In this document: positions 45,146-58,217 of the stretch, piece by piece
How positions within the stretch are numbered: the stretch's first letter is position 1
Layout: each line of letters begins with the position of its first letter
The notes under the pieces: model-generated
What the model was told of the DNA's origin: nothing
What the model saw: the letters and a program-made list of their open reading frames with translations, nothing else
The model's database searches: none
Assembly (NCBI GenBank): GCA_036873755.1
Contig: JAVTVY010037024.1
Span: 1 to 64,000 of the forward strand
From: Hanleya hanleyi
Lineage: Eukaryota; Mollusca; Polyplacophora; Lepidopleurida; Hanleyidae
Reading direction: 5' to 3'
Length of the DNA: 64,000 nt
Translations under genes and position numbers: made by a program

Positions 45146-46423
45146 GCAATTTGATTCATTTTGGTGTTCATTGATATGTTTCTGTCCATGGGAAAACTGA
45201 TTCCAGTATCTACAAGTACTCTCAACTATACGTTCTATCATTACTGCACTGCTGATGTAAATGTAAAAGCATTGCGCAATGTTGTGACCAATTCGAGTTT
45301 GCATTGTGTTATCTGTGATTAGAGTTTTCGCATTAGCGATCCCCTTCTGCTGAGATTATGTCTCAGTTACTCGTCAGTATGTCTATATAATGCCCTTTAC
45401 TCGAAGATTCTTGCCACAATTTGATGAATGAAGATGTCTAATCTCCGAGGTAGCCCTCACAATGGAGTGTCTTTCGACCTAATCCACGCCACTTGGTCGC
45501 CATTTCGTAATTTCAACTATTTTAACAATACAGATCAACACACAATGAAAATATACGGATTATTTATTACTGTTTGAACTGACAAGGGTTGTATTTGGGA
45601 CCAACCGTGGCACGCACTTTGTGTATCCCGGGGATTGTCTCGATGGGCTTACTTATTCAGTTTGCCCAATTAGGGCCCCAGGCAAAAACTGAACCCTGGA
45701 TAATGCCACATGGGTAATTTATCCCATGTAGCATATTAACGTTGGAACTTGAGACGTATTTTTACGGCACCCCGGAAAATGTTCTATCCATTGGGATCTG
45801 TGTCGCTTTGCCATATATGTATGGGCTGGATAAATGATTGGATGATTGGGAAGTTCATAGTTAAATGGATCGCATATGAGGTGGTAAAATGGGCTACTTT
45901 GTACCCGTATTTTCACCACTATACTAGTTATAATCTCATTTCTTTTATATATGTGTACCTGTATGTATAACTGGTTTGTTCCTCTCTGTGTGATTATTAT
46001 AATGGATTGTTTCAAACTGTCAAGGATTATTGACACCAAACGTGACACGCTTACGTACTGCTTCGGGAAGAATGTCCTAATGGGCGTATTTTCTACTATG
46101 CCCAATTGAGACTAAGATCGAAAACTGAACCCTGGATAATGCCGCCTCGGTAGTTTTCCCGGCACTGAAACATGGTACGCTTCCATACGGAACCTCAACT
46201 AACCTACACACACACATGGATTATGCGTTTTATTTTTCAAATCCACCTGCCATATTGTCAAAACGTGGCACCGTTATGGAAACTAGATCCCGAAGTGCGG
46301 TTAGATTATTCAAAATTTACCTCGCCTTACGAAGTGAAGGGGAGTTGCTGTGAGAGGGAAAAAGAGGATGTCGGTGTCGGTGTCCCCCCGCCTGGAAATG
46401 ATAAGGTTTTTGGTTGAACAAAG

Positions 46424-46498
46424 TGAAAAAAAAAAACCAACAAAAAACAAAACAAGAAAAACTCACAAAAAAAAAATAAATAAATAAAATAAAATATA
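46424..46498 (+). repeat. A-rich low-complexity tract
   Basis: Runs of A with scattered C and T ending in (AAAT)n; possibly an old poly-A tail. Confidence 0.7.
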
Positions 46499-46639
46499 GG
46501 AGGTGGATAGTTCACTCGGAGGGTCAGTTATGGCACCATCCCAGTGATTCTATGGTGCTCCTATGTTAAAATCTAATGATAGGGTTTTTGGCTTAGCAAA
46601 TGTGCACATGTACACTTGTACATAGAAAGTTTGCTACAA

Positions 46640-46900
46640 TTGTCAGCTATCATTGGATGATTGTGACACTTGGTACACATGTTTCCTATGATTAGAGAAT
46701 GTACCTGTGCTATTTATGAGATGAAATATTAATTGTTGTCCAAATTATGAGAGTTTGGACGTAGTTAACTGAGTTTGTTAGGTTTCATTGGATGCTTATG
46801 AAACTTGTTAAACATGTCTCATATGATTAGAGGATGAGCCTGAGCTATTAAGTACTATTTTCTCTCAAGATTTGAGGGTTTCGACATAGTAATATGCCAA
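46640..46900 (+). repeat. Two tandem copies of a ~135-bp unit
   Basis: CATTGGATG...TGA(C/A)ACTTG and ACATGTYTCMTATGATTAGAG occur from 46651 and from 46786. Confidence 0.7.
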
Positions 46901-47002
46901 TGATAAGGTTTTTGTTAAGCAAATCTTCACATGTACACCTGTACTTGAAAAGTTAGCGCTAAATGTACGCTTTAAATACTGCTGCAGCTTCAGCGGATCA
47001 CC

Positions 47003-47053
47003 CCACACGGCGAGATGTCGGGTTCTCGCCACACGGCGAGATGTCGGGTTCTT
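47003..47053 (+). repeat. 26-bp perfect tandem duplication
   Basis: CCACACGGCGAGATGTCGGG followed by TTCTCG occurs twice in a row. Confidence 0.85.
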
Positions 47054-47260
47054 AGAACGCTGGTCTTACTATTGCTGAACATGGAAAAACGCATAACAGA
47101 GACTTTCAGAGGCAAACGTTCAAATGATGATACAAGAATGAAACTCAGCAAAGATGGTCCGATTAGGTCACTCATTTGACAATGAAAATTAACCAAGGTG
47201 GCTGCCGAATATCCCTGTTAATACAAGTTTTGGCCAGAGAAAGTGATAAAACAAGTGTGA

Positions 47261-47849
47261 GAAAACCGACACCACCAGAACGCCTCTCACAAAAATTCGC
47301 CGAGCTATAATAATCGACATATCCTTTGACGGACACTTTCAACTACTGTAAATTAAACGGCACCAACAACAGCCTCCAGTTTCATTCAATGAGTTCAATG
47401 ATTGAGGCCGGGGGAGGTGGGAGGACTGAACAAAGCCGTAACGTCTCCACCTAGCAAATTGATTATAACTTTATTAGCTCATAGCCGTTCGTGCATCAGC
47501 CGTGCTAGAGACTACAAAACGTTGCACGTCTTGAGATAACCAACGTTGCATTCGAAACTGTCATGGTTCGGCTTTGTCAGATGAACCAGGACTAAGGATG
47601 ATGAAATTTTCCTTCTAAAAAAACGAGTGTATGATTGTTCGATGTCCTTTTCAGTGAGCAGAACAGGGCAACCGAATGCAACCAACGATATAAATTTGTT
47701 TATCCAGGCCAGCAAACCACGGCGTAGACCGATGGAAATTATAAGGTGGTTTTAGCGTCTACTCCTAATTGTCCACCCTTTAAAACATTTATCAATAACA
47801 TTAATCAAGAGCGAGTAAATAGTAGGAAAAGGGCCGATCTGGTCGCATT
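47261..47849. other. No gene seen
   Basis: The minus frame 47512-47715 has no family or splice support. Confidence 0.4.
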
Positions 47850-48453
47850 GAGGCTGTTCTCTGCGAGGCTGATGACGTCACATTCGGTTAGAAAAAGGCA
47901 TTTGGGTGGACGTTTTTGGGGTCGAAGTGGGCCATCCCTACAGTTCAAACGGGCCGTGTGAGTTGTGATATCGAAGCGCTTGTGGGGTAGCGTTCGACTT
48001 CGGTGTTTCCAGTGGAACTGCCGTCAATCTGCGCATGTGCAGTCGGGCAGTAGTGGTAAAAGAGCGTTTGAATGGGCATTTTGGGCTAGAGGTGGACCAT
48101 CTCTGTTCCAAATTGTTCGTGTGCGGTGTCATATTCAAGCACACCTGGGGGAGCATCAGACTGGGATGGTTTTAAGTGGAAGTGCCGTCAGTAGTAAAGG
48201 GCATTTTAATAGACGTTTTTGGAACTAGGTGGATCATACATAGTGCGAACGAGATGTGTGGGGTGTCCTCTTGGAGCTCTTTCCGGGTAGAGTCAGACTG
48301 ATGTGGTTTGTAGTGTCAATCTGCACATGCTCAGTCGGGGAGTAGTAGAAAAGAGGCATTTGGCTGGATGTTTTGGGTCTAGAAGGACCATCGGGTCGTG
48401 TGGGGTGTCATATTGAAGCGTTCGTTTGAGAGAGTCAGGTTGATGTGGTTTGT
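47850..48453 (+). repeat. Degenerate ~170-bp tandem units
   Basis: Units contain TGCGCATGTGCAGTCGGGCAG-type sequence, TAGTAGTAAAAGAGCATTTG and GTGTGGGGTGTCATATTGAAG. Single units recur at about 51320-51500 and inverted at 51880-52200. Confidence 0.7.
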
Positions 48454-51318
48454 ACAGCTCACCAATACCCAGTGTACGAGTTGTCACAACGAAACAGCTC
48501 ACCAATTACCAATATACGAGTTGACGGAGCATTTCCATCATAGCTCTCCAGATTTGTATCTAATACCGCTTATGCCGTTGCCAGGGGCCGTGTGGTCATG
48601 TCATCCAAGTTGCCACATGAACAGGTACAATAAAATCGTACCTGAGATACAACGCATATAACGAATCGTTAGATTCTTGGTATGTGCTTTAGAATAGGTT
48701 AACCAGAAGGCTATACTGTGAAGTCATGTGGCTCTGTCAGTATGTCGGTACCTCTTCCCACTTCCCGTATATGCGTTGTAATTTTTACCTCTATATGGCG
48801 AGATTCTGCTGGTGGACGTTTCGTCCCCGAGGCCCGCCCCCTGTACAGACCTTTTGGTTTTTGGTATATGTTGGCATTGTGGAAAGTTGATGCTGGGTCT
48901 ACATCGGGTCTTACAGACTAGTCTTTTGTGTTAAATGCCGTCATTTTCATCTGACGAGGATACAGCTCACCAATACCCAGTGTATGAGTTGTCACAACGA
49001 AACAGCTCACCAATTACCAATATACGAGTTGTCGGAGCATTTCCATCATAGTTCTCCAGATTTGTATCTAATACCGCTTATGCCGTTGCCAGGGACCGTG
49101 TGGTCATGTCATCCAAGTTGCCTCATGAACAGATACAATAAAATCGTACCTGAGATACAACGCATATCACGAATCGTTAGATTCTTGGTATGTGCTTTAG
49201 AATAGGTTAACCAGAAGGCTATACTGTGAAGTCATGTGGCTCTGTCAGTATGTCGGTACCTCTTCCCACTTCCCGTATATGCGTTGTAATTTTTACCTCT
49301 ATATGGCGAGATTCTGCTGGTGGACGTTTCGTCCCCGAGGCCCGCCCCTGTACAGACCCTTTGGTTTTTGATATATGTTGGCATTGTGGAAAGTTGATGC
49401 TGGGTCTACATCGGGCCTTACAGACTAGTCTTTTGTGTTAAATGCCGTCATTTTCATCTGACGAGGATACAGCTCACCAATACCCAGTGTATGAGTTGTT
49501 ACAGCGACACAGCTCACCAATTACCAATATACGAGTTGTCAGAGCATTTCCATCATAGCTCTCTAGATTTGTATCTAATACCGCTTATGCCGTTGCCAGG
49601 GGCCGTGTGGTCATGTCATCCAAGTTGCCACATGAACAGGTACAATAAAATCGTACCTGAGATACAACGCATATCACGAATCGTTAGATTCTTGGTATGT
49701 GCTTTAGAATAGGTTAACCAGAAGGCTATACTGTGAAGTCATGTGGCTCTGTCAGTATGTCGGTACCTCTTCCCACTTCCCGTATATGCGTTGTAATTTT
49801 TACCTCTATATGGCGAGATTCTGCTGGTGGACGTTTCGTCCCCGAGGCCCGCCCCCTGTACAGACCTTTTGGTTTTTGGTATATGTTGGCATTGTGGAAA
49901 GTTGATGCTGGGTCTACATCGGGTCTTACAGACTAGTCTTTTGTGTTAAATGCCGTCATTTTCATCTGACGAGGATACAGCTCACCAATACCCAGTGTAT
50001 GAGTTGTCACAACGAAACAGCTCACCAATTACCAATATACGAGTTGTCGGAGCATTTCCATCATAGTTCTCCAGATTTGTATCTAATACCGCTTATGCCG
50101 TTGCCAGGGGCCGTGTGGTCATGTCATCCAAGTTGCCTCATGAACAGGTACAATAAAATCGTACCTGAGATACAACGCATATCACGAATCGTTAGATTCT
50201 TGGTATGTGCTTTAGAATAGGTTAACCAGAAGGCTATACTGTGAAGTCATGTGGCTCTGTCAGTATGTCGGTACCTCTTCCCACTTCCCGTATATGCGTT
50301 GTAATTTTTACCTCTATATGGCGAGATTCTGCTGGTGGACGTTTCGTCCCCGAGGCCCGCCCCCTGTACAGACCTTTTGGTTTTTGATATATGTTGGCAT
50401 TGTGGAAAGTTGATGCTGGGTCTACATCGGGCCTTACAGACTAGTCTTTTGTGTTAAATGCCGTCATTTTCATCTGACGAGGATACAGCTCACCAATACC
50501 CAGTGTATGAGTTGTTACAGCGACACAGCTCACCAATTACCAATATACGAGTTGTCAGAGCATTTCCATCATAGCTCTCTAGATTTGTATCTAATACCGC
50601 TTATGCCGTTGCCAGGGGCCGTGTGGTCATGTCATCCAAGTTGCCACATGAACAGGTACAATAAAATCGTACCTGAGATACAACGCATATCACGAATCGT
50701 TAGATTCTTGGTATGTGCTTTAGAATAGGTTAACCAGAAGGCTATACTGTGAAGTCATGTGGCTCTGTCAGTATGTCGGTACCTCTTCCCACTTCCCGTA
50801 TATGCGTTGTAATTTTTACCTCTATATGGCGAGATTCTGCTGGTGGACGTTTCGTCCCCGAGGCCCGCCCCCTGTACATACCTTTTGGTTTTTGATATAT
50901 GTTGGCATTGTGGAAAGTTGATGCTGGGTCTACATCGGGCCTTACAGACTAGTCTTTTGTGTTAAATGCCGTCATTTTCATCTGACGAGGATACAGCTCA
51001 CCAATACCCAGTGTATGAGTTGTCACAGCGACACAGCTAACCAATTACCAATATACGAGTTGTCAGAGCATTTCCATCATAGCTCTCTCGATTTGTATCT
51101 AATACCGCTTATGGCGGTGCTAGGGGCCGTGTGGTCATGTCGTCCAAGTTGCCACCTGAACAGGCATAATAAAAGCGTAACTGAGATACAACACATCACG
51201 AGTCGTTAGATTCTTGGTATGTGCTTTAGAATAGGTTATCCAGAAGGTTATACTGTGAAGTCATGTGGCTCTGTCAGTATGTCGGCACCTCTTCCCACTG
51301 CCCTTATATGCGTTGTAA
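48454..51318 (+). repeat. 508-bp satellite, about 5.6 copies, with dimer structure
   Basis: Units begin ACAGCTCACCAATACCCAGT at 48454, 48962, 49469, 49977, 50485 and 50993. Each starts with an internal 40-bp duplication (the second copy begins ACAGCTCACCAATTACCAAT). Variant sites alternate: units 2 and 4 share CACAACGAAAC and TAGTTCTCCAG, units 3 and 5 share TACAGCGACAC and TAGCTCTCTAG, giving a ~1016-bp higher-order repeat. The frames of 73 and 67 codons in each unit are copies of one sequence and have no known relatives. Confidence 0.9.
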
Positions 51319-52639
51319 TTGTAGTGGAAGTGTCGTCAGTCTGCGCATATGCAGTCCGGCAGTAGTTGATAAAAAACATTTGAATGGACATTATGGGTTC
51401 GAAATGGACCATTTATTGTCCAAATCATCGTGTGAGGTGTCATATTGAAGGGTTCGTGGGGGCGACGTCAATCGGCGCATATGCAGTCGGGCAGTAGTAG
51501 CGCCGGGTGTGTTCACGTAATAGTATGGTGTGTATCAAATGCATCGTTGGCTGCTCTTGTCCAATCAGACGCCGTCATTTGATGTTGCATCTGTCATGGT
51601 AGCTCTTATCCGTTTGACATATTTCGGTTGTTCCTGTCCTATCAGAATCCGCCATTCGGAATGTCAATCTTCGGTCATACTATTATGTAAACACGCCCGA
51701 CGCGGCTCCCCCAGTGTGGGTGTGATGTGATGGAGGGAATACTACATATGTGAACATTTGTGAACGTGTTGATATTTTTTGTCTCTCAACTGTCTGTGTC
51801 GAAGCATTAAAACATTATGGGACTAGGTATGGCACCAATGGGGAACTCACTCTCCAGCGTTAGAGTGACTGCAGTTTCACTTTAACCACAGTCAGACTGT
51901 ACTCCACGAGTGCTTCCATATGATACCTCACACGTCCCATTTAGACCAGAAATGGTACGTCTCTGCCCATTCAAATGCCCTTTTTCTACAACTGCCCGAC
52001 TGCGCATGCGCAAATTGATGGCAGTTCCATTACAAGCCACCCCATTCGGACGCTACCCCACGAGCGCTTCAATATGACACCTCACACGCTCCATTTAGAC
52101 CTTGGATGGCCCACCTCGACCTCAAAACATCCACCAAATGCCTTTTTCTGCTACTGACCGACTGTGCATGCACCAATTGATGTCATCCTCGGATGTCACG
52201 TAACCGAGAGTGCTTTTTGACCTTTGACCGGACGTGACCTCGCACCGGAAGTGACACCAGCCATGACATCATCGGATGTGACGTCATCAGCTTCTCACAA
52301 AACAGCCTTAATGCGACCTGATCGGTCCTCTCCCTACTACTACTGTCTTACATGCCGGTTTCCTCTCCAGAACTATCCGATTCAAGTTCAAACCAGTCTC
52401 GCTGGAGATATCTATGTCATTTCTGGTACAATGACCTGTATTATTTATTATTAACGTTACATTCAATCTCTTCTGGAGGAGGCATTTCAGAATGTCGTGT
52501 GATCGTGTATGCCCGTTTCCTCTGTAATAGCGGCATTAATATGTGAAACTGTAGATCTCGATTGAGGGGAAATAAACCCAACAGACCAGTTAGCAGTTAG
52601 TAATTGCACCAAGTTTCAGTGCGGGAATATAATTCCCAG

Positions 52640-52990
52640 GAAAAATACCTAGGCGGCATTACCCTGGGTCCAGTTTTCGATGTGGGCCCCAATTGGGCAT
52701 AGTGGAAAATCAAGCCCAATTGAACATTCTCCTTGATGCAGTATGTAATCCTGCCATGATTGGTGGCGAACTGAGAAGGTCAGCCCAGTGGATATGACAT
52801 TTCCCAAGATCCAGCGTTACAATACTCCAAGGAATTAATCACCCACGTGAAATTATCCAGGGTCCAGTTTCCGATATGTGTCCTATTTGGGCACACTGAA
52901 TAATTAAATCCGTGCAACGTTCCACGAGGGTACAGTGAATGGTGTGAGAAGATTGATCCCAAATAAAGTTTTTGTCAGTTCGGAACATTC
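52640..52990 (+). repeat. Two diverged ~210-bp units (right arm of the old palindrome)
   Basis: CCCTGGGTCCAGTTTTCGAT then CCCAATTGGGCATAGTGGAA at about 52660-52720, and a related CAGGGTCCAGTTTCCGAT at about 52858. Inverse copies lie at 45640-45720 and 46080-46140. Confidence 0.65.
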
Positions 52991-53875
52991 TGCTAACAAC
53001 CAACAGACAGGAACAGCCCCGTATTTACATTGACCCTAATAAGTAAAGATTGTTGAAATTACAAAATGACCAACAGGTGGCACAGATTAGACCGAAACAC
53101 AATCTAAGGCGAGGTAATGTTCCAAGATAAGCCCACTCATGCATCAAACAATGGAAATAATGTTCTGGTAAAGGACATTATATAGACATAATAATGCGTA
53201 ACTAAGACATAACCTCAATCAAATGGGATCACTAATGCAAAAACTCTAGTCAATGATAACACACTGCAAACTCAAATTGGCCACACTATGGCACAACGCT
53301 TCAATAGTGACATCATCAGATTCAGGAATGTTAGAACATATATCTGGAAGTACATAAAGGTACCAGAATCTGCTTTCCCACTTCTAAAAGTATATACGTG
53401 AAGGTCAAAATAATTCCAATCTTAAAATTTCATCACTTTCTCTGATAAAATCGGGTATTGGCAGGGTCCATCGGCGGCCATCTTGGAAAATAGTCGCCAT
53501 CTTGGATTTCAGTCAGCTAACATTAACATGTATGGAAAAAGTGACCTAATTAGACTAGCCATGTCAAGTTTCGCGCTTGGATCATCATTTGAACCTGTGC
53601 ATCCATACTCCGTATTATCCGTATTATCAAGTGTTCCAATAGTGAGGAAAATGGTAAATCTAACACGACTTTTTTGGAGTTCGTTTCCATGGCAACGGCA
53701 CCACATTTCAACAGTACTGCAGGTAGATCTGAATAGTAGAGACCATAGGCTTTAAAATGATGTTTGACCCATTGCATGACCCGGATGCATTAAACTCGAA
53801 AAATAAGGCCCTTTTCTGGGATTCGCCGCTCGCCTAAAATGAACACCAATGTTATATACAACGATCCTTTTAATA

Positions 53876-53955
53876 CCCCGATTTTATATCCTGGGTTGAT
53901 CACCCCGACTTCAGAACCTGGGTTAGTTTACCCCGACTTCAGATCCTGGGTAATT
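53876..53955 (+). repeat. ~30-bp tandem repeat, three units
   Basis: CCCCGACTTCAGAACCTGGG and variants, each followed by TTA/TGAT. Confidence 0.7.
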
Positions 53956-54729
53956 AGTTCATGCATGCATATGCAACCCGTGTATTACTGTTTTATTACT
54001 CCCATATGTTAAATCCAATTAACTGTTGGTAATTCAATATCACTGGAACTTTCTTGTTGCGTTAAATGCGGTACTCACATCAAACTGTGCTGCTAAGACT
54101 TCGAGAACAAATGACCGAAGTGACGAACCTTGCTTGTGTTCCCGAATTTATCGGAAAATACTCCACGATAGCCTGGAACCTTACCGACAGCTTATATTTA
54201 CATCAATTATGAATGAAATGCAAAGAACATGTTAATAAGTTTGATCAGATAATTGTATGTCAATGACACAAAAAATATATATACAGTTATTTATCACAAA
54301 AGTATTACAAATAAGTCATATTTCAACAAAAACATCGAGTACAGGATATACAGCCTCGCTTTGATATAAGGGGAAAAATGGCAGACTCCGCGAAGTTGCC
54401 GGTTGAAATTCATAAAATGAATGGATATTTACGAGAGAATAAATAACTATCATGACCCGACAGCAATAGGGTAAACAACCCAGAGTGATAGATAATTATT
54501 TCAAAGAGGACTCCAGTAAGTGCGAAACATTAACATCGAAATATACTGTAAAAATGACCAACCGCGTAACATACTTTTGCAACAACATCAGTTTCATCAC
54601 CCCCCCTCCCCTCCCTTTTTTTACGACCCCATACATATAATCTATTCGTCACACTACACCATAGCTATTGTGATATAGTCGTCGTGCTATACCCCTAAAC
54701 TAACAGTGTATCAACAGGAATGATGTATA
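53956..54729. other. No gene seen
   Basis: C-rich tract near 54600-54620; otherwise AT-rich. Confidence 0.5.
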
Positions 54730-55180
54730 TATATACTGTGCGGTTAATGAATTATTGACTGAAATCGGGTTCAGATGGCGGCCATCTTGACATCCGAGAT
54801 GGCCATCGTGGCCTGATGACATGTCTATCATTTATCTGGGATTTTCTATCAATATTCTGACAAATGACCAACAAAAATATTGCCAAACAGATAAACCAGC
54901 GCAGGATTCTCGATGATAATATGGGCTTCTGGCGGCCATTTTGAAAAATGGCTGTTGTGACCTACATTGGGAAAGTTCACGGTGGCTCCATATCCAGAAA
55001 TACTCCCCAGGTCACGATGTGCCTCTATGCCAAATGTTATGCTTTTATGAAAAAAAGCACAATTTTTTCACATATTGACTGGACTAATATACATGTATAT
55101 GGCAGACACACAGGTAACTTTATTGATGTGGTGATTGATTTGCATATTACCAGCTGGAGTTGCTAGTTCAAACGGGAGTT
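54730..55180 (+). repeat. Dispersed repeat family Y, plus-strand copy
   Basis: Same block order as 21338-21880 in reverse complement: AATATTCTGACAAATGACC, GGCGGCCATTTTGAAAAATG, GTGACCTACATTGG, GCTCCATATCCAG, ATGCTTTTATGAAAAAA, ACATATTGACTGGACTA. Confidence 0.7.
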
Positions 55181-55633
55181 GTCTCCCATTGCCCGACTCA
55201 ATCTGCATAAGTTTTTGCTCGCTTTCGAGGAAGAATATCTTCAAACTAATTCAGTAATTTTTAATGCTCGGTTTATAATGATAATACAATAAGCAGTTTC
55301 GATGAAGAGTTGTATGTCTCTCATTAATATGAACGCTACGACATGTATGAGGTATTCTCTTGAGGTCCATTTCCACAGCACGTGTTTTGACAGCGACAAG
55401 CACATCTGAAAAACAGTCCTCATGTTATTCAATGGTGCAGTACTCACAACACGCGTCATATCGCGGCGAGATCAGAACGACATTCATGACGCAAGCAAAG
55501 TTAGAACCAGGGCTATTTCAAAGCGGTTTCGCTGCAGCACATGTCGTTTCGCCTTCTGTGAAAATGCCCCTAAGTTGTAGTTGTCGTCGCATGTCGCAAC
55601 GAATGCTGTGGAAATGAGCGTTTTAATATTCTC

Positions 55634-56463
55634 AGTGGCGTCGGAAGATACTGACTGGGGGCACTATCCTAGCACTTTAGGCGAGGGTTCTAGACGGCCG
55701 TAGGAGCGTTTTGAGCGATATCCGACAAATAAAACGCATATATTTTCCTCAGATATTACAACTGTTTTAATACTAGTTTGGTAAAAAAAAATTAATAAAA
55801 AAACTGATAACACACAGAAAGCTTCTGTGCGTAATCCGGATGTTCGATTAATATAACTCCGTCTTCATTTCGGTCAAAGAAACAACTCGTCCAAATTTCC
55901 AGCAGTGCAAATTCCGGGAGGGCGTACCCCTGTCCCCCCACAGAAAAGCGCTCCCTTCGCATCCCCCCCCTCCCCTTGACAATCCTAGTGACAAACCTGT
56001 ATTCTGTACAGCGAGGACAGCAGCGCGCTGAGCTTCACATGTAGCATCATTTTATTAATTACTGAATATCTGAACAAAATAATATCATTATATGTTTACT
56101 GATTTCTAAACAATCCTACTTACGTTTTGCTTCGGAAGAAATCAAGGATATCACGCTGTGGTTTCTTCGACATGATGTTAATTTTGGGAATGTATAAAGA
56201 TGGGTTCGAAAACGATGCGTAGAACCGAAGTGCTGACCTTACATTTTAGATCATTTGGTACACTAGTATATCGAACTCGCTTGACCCGTACTCAAGATTG
56301 ACCCATTTCTGGCACGCTGCAACGTACGGGCCGCAATAATAAAAACAGCAGTACCAATAGCATGGATATCTGATTTAAATTTATTATCACGGGATGGGGG
56401 GGGGGGGCAGAAACATATTTGTGCCCCCCTCCCTCCTCTGCTCCCCCGCTTCCAAAACCCCTG
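55634..56463. mobile_element. Possible short DNA element (weak)
   Basis: CAGTGGCGTCGGAAGATACT with GGGGGC at the left and GCTCCCCCGCTTCCAAAACC then CCTG at the right are loosely inverted and resemble CAGTGGCG...GGGGG ends of hAT-type elements. No transposase and no clear target duplication. Confidence 0.25.
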
Positions 56464-56956
56464 ATTCGGCGACCTATTATAAATATGTCTGAATTGTTAA
56501 CTTGCGGGAATGTGATTATTGAAAAATATTGACAAAGAGAAACTGCGTCTATGGGTTTAAATGTATCCCCCGTGGTGTTATGCTGATTCCTCTCTAACAT
56601 ATATGTACTCTCAAAGTTGGAACACCTTTACACATGTAAATACCGTTACATGGCAAGCGAATTAAAGAAAAGAAGTCCTCGTGTGAGACAGTTCAGTTCA
56701 GCGCTCAGAGTGAACGGACGTGCTTTTGTGTTCTTGCCAAATCAGCCTAGCTTTACCAGCCTGTGTGCCTCTCTGCAGCCTCTGTTCCCCGAGAGTTACA
56801 GGATTACCTAACCAACAACAACAGCAGGAGAAATCAGCGAGACAGAGCTAAGTTTTCTGAATTCAATTTTTGCACTTATACTACTATTTTCTATCACTTA
56901 AGTCACTCCTCACCAAAAAACACCTAGTTTTGATCTAATTTAAAACAAATCAAATA

Positions 56957-58149
56957 ATGGAAGCCTCCCAATCCCCCGTAAAACCCCCAAAAAGGAAACT
57001 CTCAGAAATCACCCCCGATAAAAACGCCCCTCACAAAAAACATGCCCCTGGTCCCAAACCCCCAAAGAGTCTAGCAAATTTTGTTGCTATCATCCATAGT
57101 TTAACCCAAGTGAGAGCATGTAAATTTCCAAAGGTCAAGGTAGCAAACGATCTTTAAAAATGTGCTCGTGACGTACAACAAATCTTTGAACTTCCGGGTG
57201 GTGATCTGAAAGTCCACTGCAAATCACAAACTCAGTACGACAAATTACTACGTTTAGACCTGCTAGCAGATAAACCTGTCTCAGTAAAACAATTCATACA
57301 GCGTAGAGAGCAATGCAAAGGAGTAATTTATGGAATTGACCTCAGTATCAAACTAGAAGACATTTCCCCACTCTCTCAAAACAAAACGTCGTATATGCCA
57401 AAAGAATGCAAAAGAACAAACAGGAAACGACAAGCATTATGCTAGTATTCAAAGGATCAAAATTACCGGAAATTGTCCGGCTATGGTTTCATAACATTAT
57501 AGTTGAACCTTTCTATGACACACCAAAACGATGCCATAACTGTCAGAAATATGGTGGTCATATAGCTAAATTTTGTAAATCCCAAGTTGTATGTGCGAAA
57601 TGCTCTGGAAATCATAAATACGAAGAATGTACAGAAAGAAAAGTAACATGTGTAAATTGCAAAGGCAACCATTCAGCGGCCTACAAGGGTTGTATAGCTT
57701 TCAAAGAGGCAAAAAGAGTTGAATTCACTAAAGCAGACAAAGGGATTCCTTACGCAGAAGCTGTAAAAGAAACCAGAATGAATAGAAAAATCAGTAAAGA
57801 AATGACCACCGCTCTACACAAAGCAAAGGCAACTGAGACAATAGTCACAGCCGTGAACACAAACTCAGGTGATACAATGGAGACTGAAAACAATGAACAA
57901 GAAACGGAGACAAAGAACCTAACCAAGCTAGACCTGCTGGGCTTTATCAACATTGTGTTGAACTCCGTTATTAACCCTCTGCAACCTAAGCTTAATAAGA
58001 CCGACATGATAGTAAAAATTGCGCGGGACTTCCTTAATTGGGAGTTTAGCTCCGATGAAATTATTAACTGGGGGAAAAATCCGAAATACGACAAGAAAAC
58101 AACCACACCCAAAGAAAAGTCTATCCCGGCCCTCAACATAACAACATAA
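56957..58149 (+). pseudogene. LINE ORF1 (gag-like, three zinc knuckles), broken
   Basis: ORF1 starts MEASQSPVKPPKRKLSEITP at 56957. A TAA at 57155-57157 interrupts it, the same frame stays open to about 57385, and it then shifts to the frame ending TAA 58149. The nucleic-acid-binding part has three zinc knuckles: CHNCQKYGGHIAKFC (C-x2-C-x5-H-x4-C, one residue longer than usual), CAKCSGNHKYEEC, and CVNCKGNHSAAYKGC. Three knuckles with the last two of C-x2-C-x3-H form are typical of I/Jockey-superclade gag proteins, which coat element RNA. An acidic linker and a helical C-terminal segment follow. Not translatable as one protein now. Confidence 0.8.
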
Positions 58150-58217
58150 GATAATCCACTTGCGAATGCATCAGTCACCATATTAGGGATATAACTAATA
58201 CAAAATTCAATAAAAAT

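Larger units (their letters stand above)
44820..53780. repeat. Old ~9-kb inverted repeat around a satellite core
   Basis: Left-arm blocks match right-arm blocks in reverse order: 44820-45145 with 53425-53780, 45150-45540 with 53040-53330, 45585-45720 and 46008-46165 with 52850-52990 and 52640-52800, and 47850-48450 with 51880-52200. Identity looks about 70-80%, much lower than in the 8.9-19.9 kb palindrome. The 508-bp satellite lies at its centre. Confidence 0.7.

Noticed and set aside
45719..46105. 128-codon minus frame
   Set aside because: It spans two repeat units of the old palindrome arm, with a shadow on the other strand.
48398..51209. Repeated 73- and 67-codon frames
   Set aside because: One pair per 508-bp satellite unit; conserved only because the units are recent copies.
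48454..51318. 5S rRNA or snRNA gene cluster
   Set aside because: The unit length is suggestive, but no 5S internal promoter, U1, U2 or U6 sequence could be recognised in the unit.
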